From Janthinobacterium sp. 64 (lineage in GTDB: Bacteria > Pseudomonadota > Gammaproteobacteria > Burkholderiales > Burkholderiaceae_D): 64,000 nt of DNA. The stretch spans positions 62,001 to 126,000 of the forward strand of contig NZ_PHUG01000001.1 of assembly GCF_002813325.1 (NCBI RefSeq), read 5' to 3'. Position 1 is the first letter of the stretch; every line of letters begins with the position of its first letter. Positions 61,557 through 64,000 of the stretch are shown in pieces. The notes under the pieces were generated by a model, which was given only the letters and a program-made list of their open reading frames with translations, had not been told where the DNA came from and did not search any database. A program made the translations under genes and the position numbers.

Positions 61557-64000
61557 ACGTTTAGATATCAAAAGTATTCTGATTATTGGCGCTGGCCCGA
61601 TCGTGATCGGCCAGGCCTGCGAATTCGATTATTCCGGCGCGCAAGCGTGCAAGGCCCTGCGCGAAGAGGGCTACAAAGTCATCCTGGTCAACAGCAATCC
61701 TGCGACCATCATGACGGACCCGGAAATGGCCGACGTCACCTACATCGAACCGATCACCTGGTCGGTCGTCGAGCGCATCATCGCCAAGGAGCGTCCTGAC
61801 GCCATCCTGCCGACGATGGGCGGCCAGACGGCGCTGAACTGCGCGCTGGATCTGTTCAACAATGGCGTGCTGGAAAAATACAACGTCGAACTGATCGGCG
61901 CCTCGCCGGAAGCCATCGACAAGGCGGAAGACCGTTCGAAATTCAAGGACGCGATGACCAAGATCGGCCTCGGTTCGGCACGTTCCGGCGTGGCGCACTC
62001 GATGGAAGAATCGTGGGCCGTGCAGCGCACGCTGGGCTTCCCGACCATCATCCGCCCATCGTTCACCATGGGCGGCTCCGGCGGCGGCATCGCCTACAAC
62101 GAAGAAGAATTCGAAACCATCTGCAAACGCGGCCTGGAAGCGTCGCCGACGAAAGAGTTGCTGATCGAAGAATCGTTGCTGGGCTGGAAAGAGTACGAGA
62201 TGGAAGTGGTGCGCGACAAGGCGGACAACTGCATCATCATCTGCTCGATCGAAAACCTCGACCCGATGGGCGTGCACACGGGCGACTCCATCACGGTGGC
62301 GCCTGCGCAAACCCTGACGGACAAGGAATACCAGATCATGCGCAATGCCAGTCTGGCAGTGCTGCGCGAGATCGGCGTCGACACCGGTGGTTCGAACGTG
62401 CAATTCTCGATCAACCCTGTCGATGGCCGCATGATCGTCATCGAGATGAATCCGCGCGTATCGCGTTCGTCGGCGCTGGCATCGAAAGCGACGGGCTTCC
62501 CGATCGCGAAAATTGCCGCCAAGCTGGCCGTCGGTTTCACCCTGGACGAGCTGCGCAATGAAATCACGGGCGGCGCCACGCCGGCATCGTTCGAGCCGTC
62601 GATCGATTACGTCGTCACGAAGATCCCCCGTTTCACGTTCGAGAAATTCCCGACCGCCGATCACCACCTGACGACGCAGATGAAATCCGTCGGCGAAGTG
62701 ATGGCCATTGGCCGTACCTTCCAGGAATCGTTCCAGAAAGCCTTGCGCGGCCTGGAAGTGGGCGTGGACGGCATGAACGAAAAGACCAAGGACCGCGAAA
62801 AGATCGAAGAAGAACTGGGTGAGCCTGGTCCTGAGCGCATCTGGTACGTGGGCGACGCGTTTGCCCAGGGTTTCACTCTGGAAGAAGTGCATCAGCTGAC
62901 CAAGATCGACCCATGGTTCCTGATCCAGATCAAGGAAATCGTCGACCTGGAACTGTGGCTCGATACGCAGAAGCTGGAAAACCTGGACAAGAACACCCTG
63001 TACAAGTTGAAACAGAAGGGCTTCTCGGACCGCCGCCTGGGCTTTTTGCTGCAGACATCGGACTCTGCCATCCGCGCCAAGCGGCATGAACTGAATATCC
63101 GTCCCGTCTACAAGCGCGTCGATACTTGCGCGGCCGAGTTTTCGACCGACACGGCGTACATGTATTCCACGTACGACGAAGAGTGCGAATCGAATCCGAC
63201 CGACAAGAAAAAGATCATGGTGCTGGGCGGTGGCCCGAACCGTATCGGCCAGGGTATCGAATTTGACTATTGCTGCGTCCACGCTGCCCTCGCCATGCGC
63301 GAAGACGGCTACGAAACCATCATGGTCAACTGCAACCCGGAAACCGTGTCGACCGACTATGACACTTCCGACCGTCTGTATTTTGAATCGCTGACCCTGG
63401 AAGACGTGCTGGAAATCGTCGCCATCGAAAAACCGGTCGGCGTGATCGTGCAGTACGGCGGCCAGACGCCTTTGAAACTGGCGCTGGACCTGGAAGCGAA
63501 TGGCGTGCCGATCATCGGCACCTCGCCCGACATGATCGATGCGGCCGAAGACCGCGAGCGTTTCCAGCAAATGCTGCACAAGCTGGAACTGCGCCAGCCG
63601 CCTAACCGCACCGCGCGCACGGAAGCCGACGCTCTGGCGCTGGCGCAGGAAATCGGCTACCCGCTGGTCGTGCGTCCATCGTACGTGCTGGGCGGGCGCG
63701 CCATGGAAATCGTCCATGAGCAACGCGACCTCGAGCGCTACATGCGCGAAGCCGTCAAGGTTTCGCACGATTCGCCAGTGCTGCTGGACCGCTTCCTGAA
63801 CGACGCCATCGAGTGCGACGTCGATTGCATCTCCGACGGCGAAACGACGTTCATCGGCGGCGTGATGGAACACATCGAACAGGCTGGGGTCCACTCGGGC
63901 GACTCGGCTTGCTCGCTGCCACCATACTCGCTGTCGCAAGAAACCATTGATGAACTGAAACGCCAGACGGCGCTGATGGCCAAGGGTTTGAATGTGGTCG
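61549..64000 (+). CDS. carB: Carbamoyl phosphate synthase large subunit CarB (5' part)
   Basis: The window ends inside carB: 817 of roughly 1075 codons are present. The ATG overlaps the carA stop by 8 nt, with GGAGG upstream, so translation is coupled. The first ATP-grasp half holds '[27 protein letters not shown]', '[15 protein letters not shown]' and '[34 protein letters not shown]'. The second half begins at '[25 protein letters not shown]'. The gene looks intact as far as it goes. Confidence 0.95.
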   Translation, partial: MPKRLDIKSILIIGAGPIVIGQACEFDYSGAQACKALREEGYKVILVNSNPATIMTDPEMADVTYIEPITWSVVERIIAKERPDAILPTMGGQTALNCALDLFNNGVLEKYNVELIGASPEAIDKAEDRSKFKDAMTKIGLGSARSGVAHSMEESWAVQRTLGFPTIIRPSFTMGGSGGGIAYNEEEFETICKRGLEASPTKELLIEESLLGWKEYEMEVVRDKADNCIIICSIENLDPMGVHTGDSITVAPAQTLTDKEYQIMRNASLAVLREIGVDTGGSNVQFSINPVDGRMIVIEMNPRVSRSSALASKATGFPIAKIAAKLAVGFTLDELRNEITGGATPASFEPSIDYVVTKIPRFTFEKFPTADHHLTTQMKSVGEVMAIGRTFQESFQKALRGLEVGVDGMNEKTKDREKIEEELGEPGPERIWYVGDAFAQGFTLEEVHQLTKIDPWFLIQIKEIVDLELWLDTQKLENLDKNTLYKLKQKGFSDRRLGFLLQTSDSAIRAKRHELNIRPVYKRVDTCAAEFSTDTAYMYSTYDEECESNPTDKKKIMVLGGGPNRIGQGIEFDYCCVHAALAMREDGYETIMVNCNPETVSTDYDTSDRLYFESLTLEDVLEIVAIEKPVGVIVQYGGQTPLKLALDLEANGVPIIGTSPDMIDAAEDRERFQQMLHKLELRQPPNRTARTEADALALAQEIGYPLVVRPSYVLGGRAMEIVHEQRDLERYMREAVKVSHDSPVLLDRFLNDAIECDVDCISDGETTFIGGVMEHIEQAGVHSGDSACSLPPYSLSQETIDELKRQTALMAKGLNVV

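Noticed and set aside
61561..63939. Antisense open frame of 792 codons across carB
   Set aside because: carB is unmistakable; the antisense product is a compositional artefact.

Overview
This is a GC-rich chromosomal window with tightly packed genes. Its content points to a betaproteobacterium of the Oxalobacteraceae type (Janthinobacterium, Massilia or Duganella-like): carAB with a TTG-started carA, leuA behind a leucine leader peptide, egtD/egtB, many c-di-GMP proteins, a type VI secretion cargo island, and a 12-bp-arm GGGGTCAGACCC palindrome of the kind repeated in that family. That placement is inferred from gene content. No rRNA, tRNA, CRISPR array or insertion sequence was recognised.

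Layout. 1-2.9 kb: small housekeeping genes (GNAT acetyltransferase, VOC protein, DinB-like protein, HDOD signalling protein). 2.9-11.1 kb: an eight-gene minus-strand operon (IclR regulator, acyl-CoA dehydrogenase, acyl-CoA synthetase, then a Liv-type ABC importer as binding protein, two permeases and two ATPases). It reads as uptake, CoA activation and oxidation of an unidentified organic acid. 11.2-13.9 kb: a TonB-dependent receptor and a secreted cysteine-free sulfite-oxidase-fold protein behind two sequences that match the ModE molybdate operator. 13.9-17.6 kb: two alpha/beta hydrolases and a sugar phosphate isomerase, divergent from a TetR regulator, with a perfect 16-bp operator at the isomerase promoter. 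17.6-29.6 kb: assorted genes (flagellar-rod-like protein, secreted hydrolase, NYN-LOTUS protein, hemolysin III, LysR, two GGDEF proteins, a spermidine-synthase-like protein, a Ca2+/H+ antiporter).

29.6-33.9 kb: ppx and olsB each have an upstream Pho box of 11-bp-phased CTGTCAT-type repeats, so polyphosphate turnover and phosphorus-free ornithine lipid synthesis look jointly controlled by phosphate starvation. An Ala/Lys/Pro-rich DNA-binding protein and fdhD lie between them. 33.8-39.3 kb: one very large gene (1826 aa) joins two alpha/beta-hydrolase domains to a CHAT caspase-like protease, with a small XRE-type regulator upstream. 40-43.4 kb: an orphan LolD-type ATPase and the ergothioneine genes egtD and egtB, separated by a palindromic repeat element. 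43.4-47.2 kb: a chemoreceptor and leuA with promoter, leucine-rich leader peptide and terminator.

47.4-58.1 kb: a type VI secretion module (tssF, tssG, vgrG, a Tle3-like phospholipase, and two tandem DUF2875/Tla3-like lipoprotein genes, the second interrupted by an in-frame amber codon). 58.1-64 kb: barstar-like protein, patatin-like lipoprotein, GlcG/HbpS-like protein, then carA and the 5' part of carB behind a strong promoter and a riboswitch-like structured leader. The strongest leads are the ModE-box receptor pair, the CHAT/hydrolase giant, the duplicated Tla3-like genes, the carAB leader, and the paired Pho boxes.
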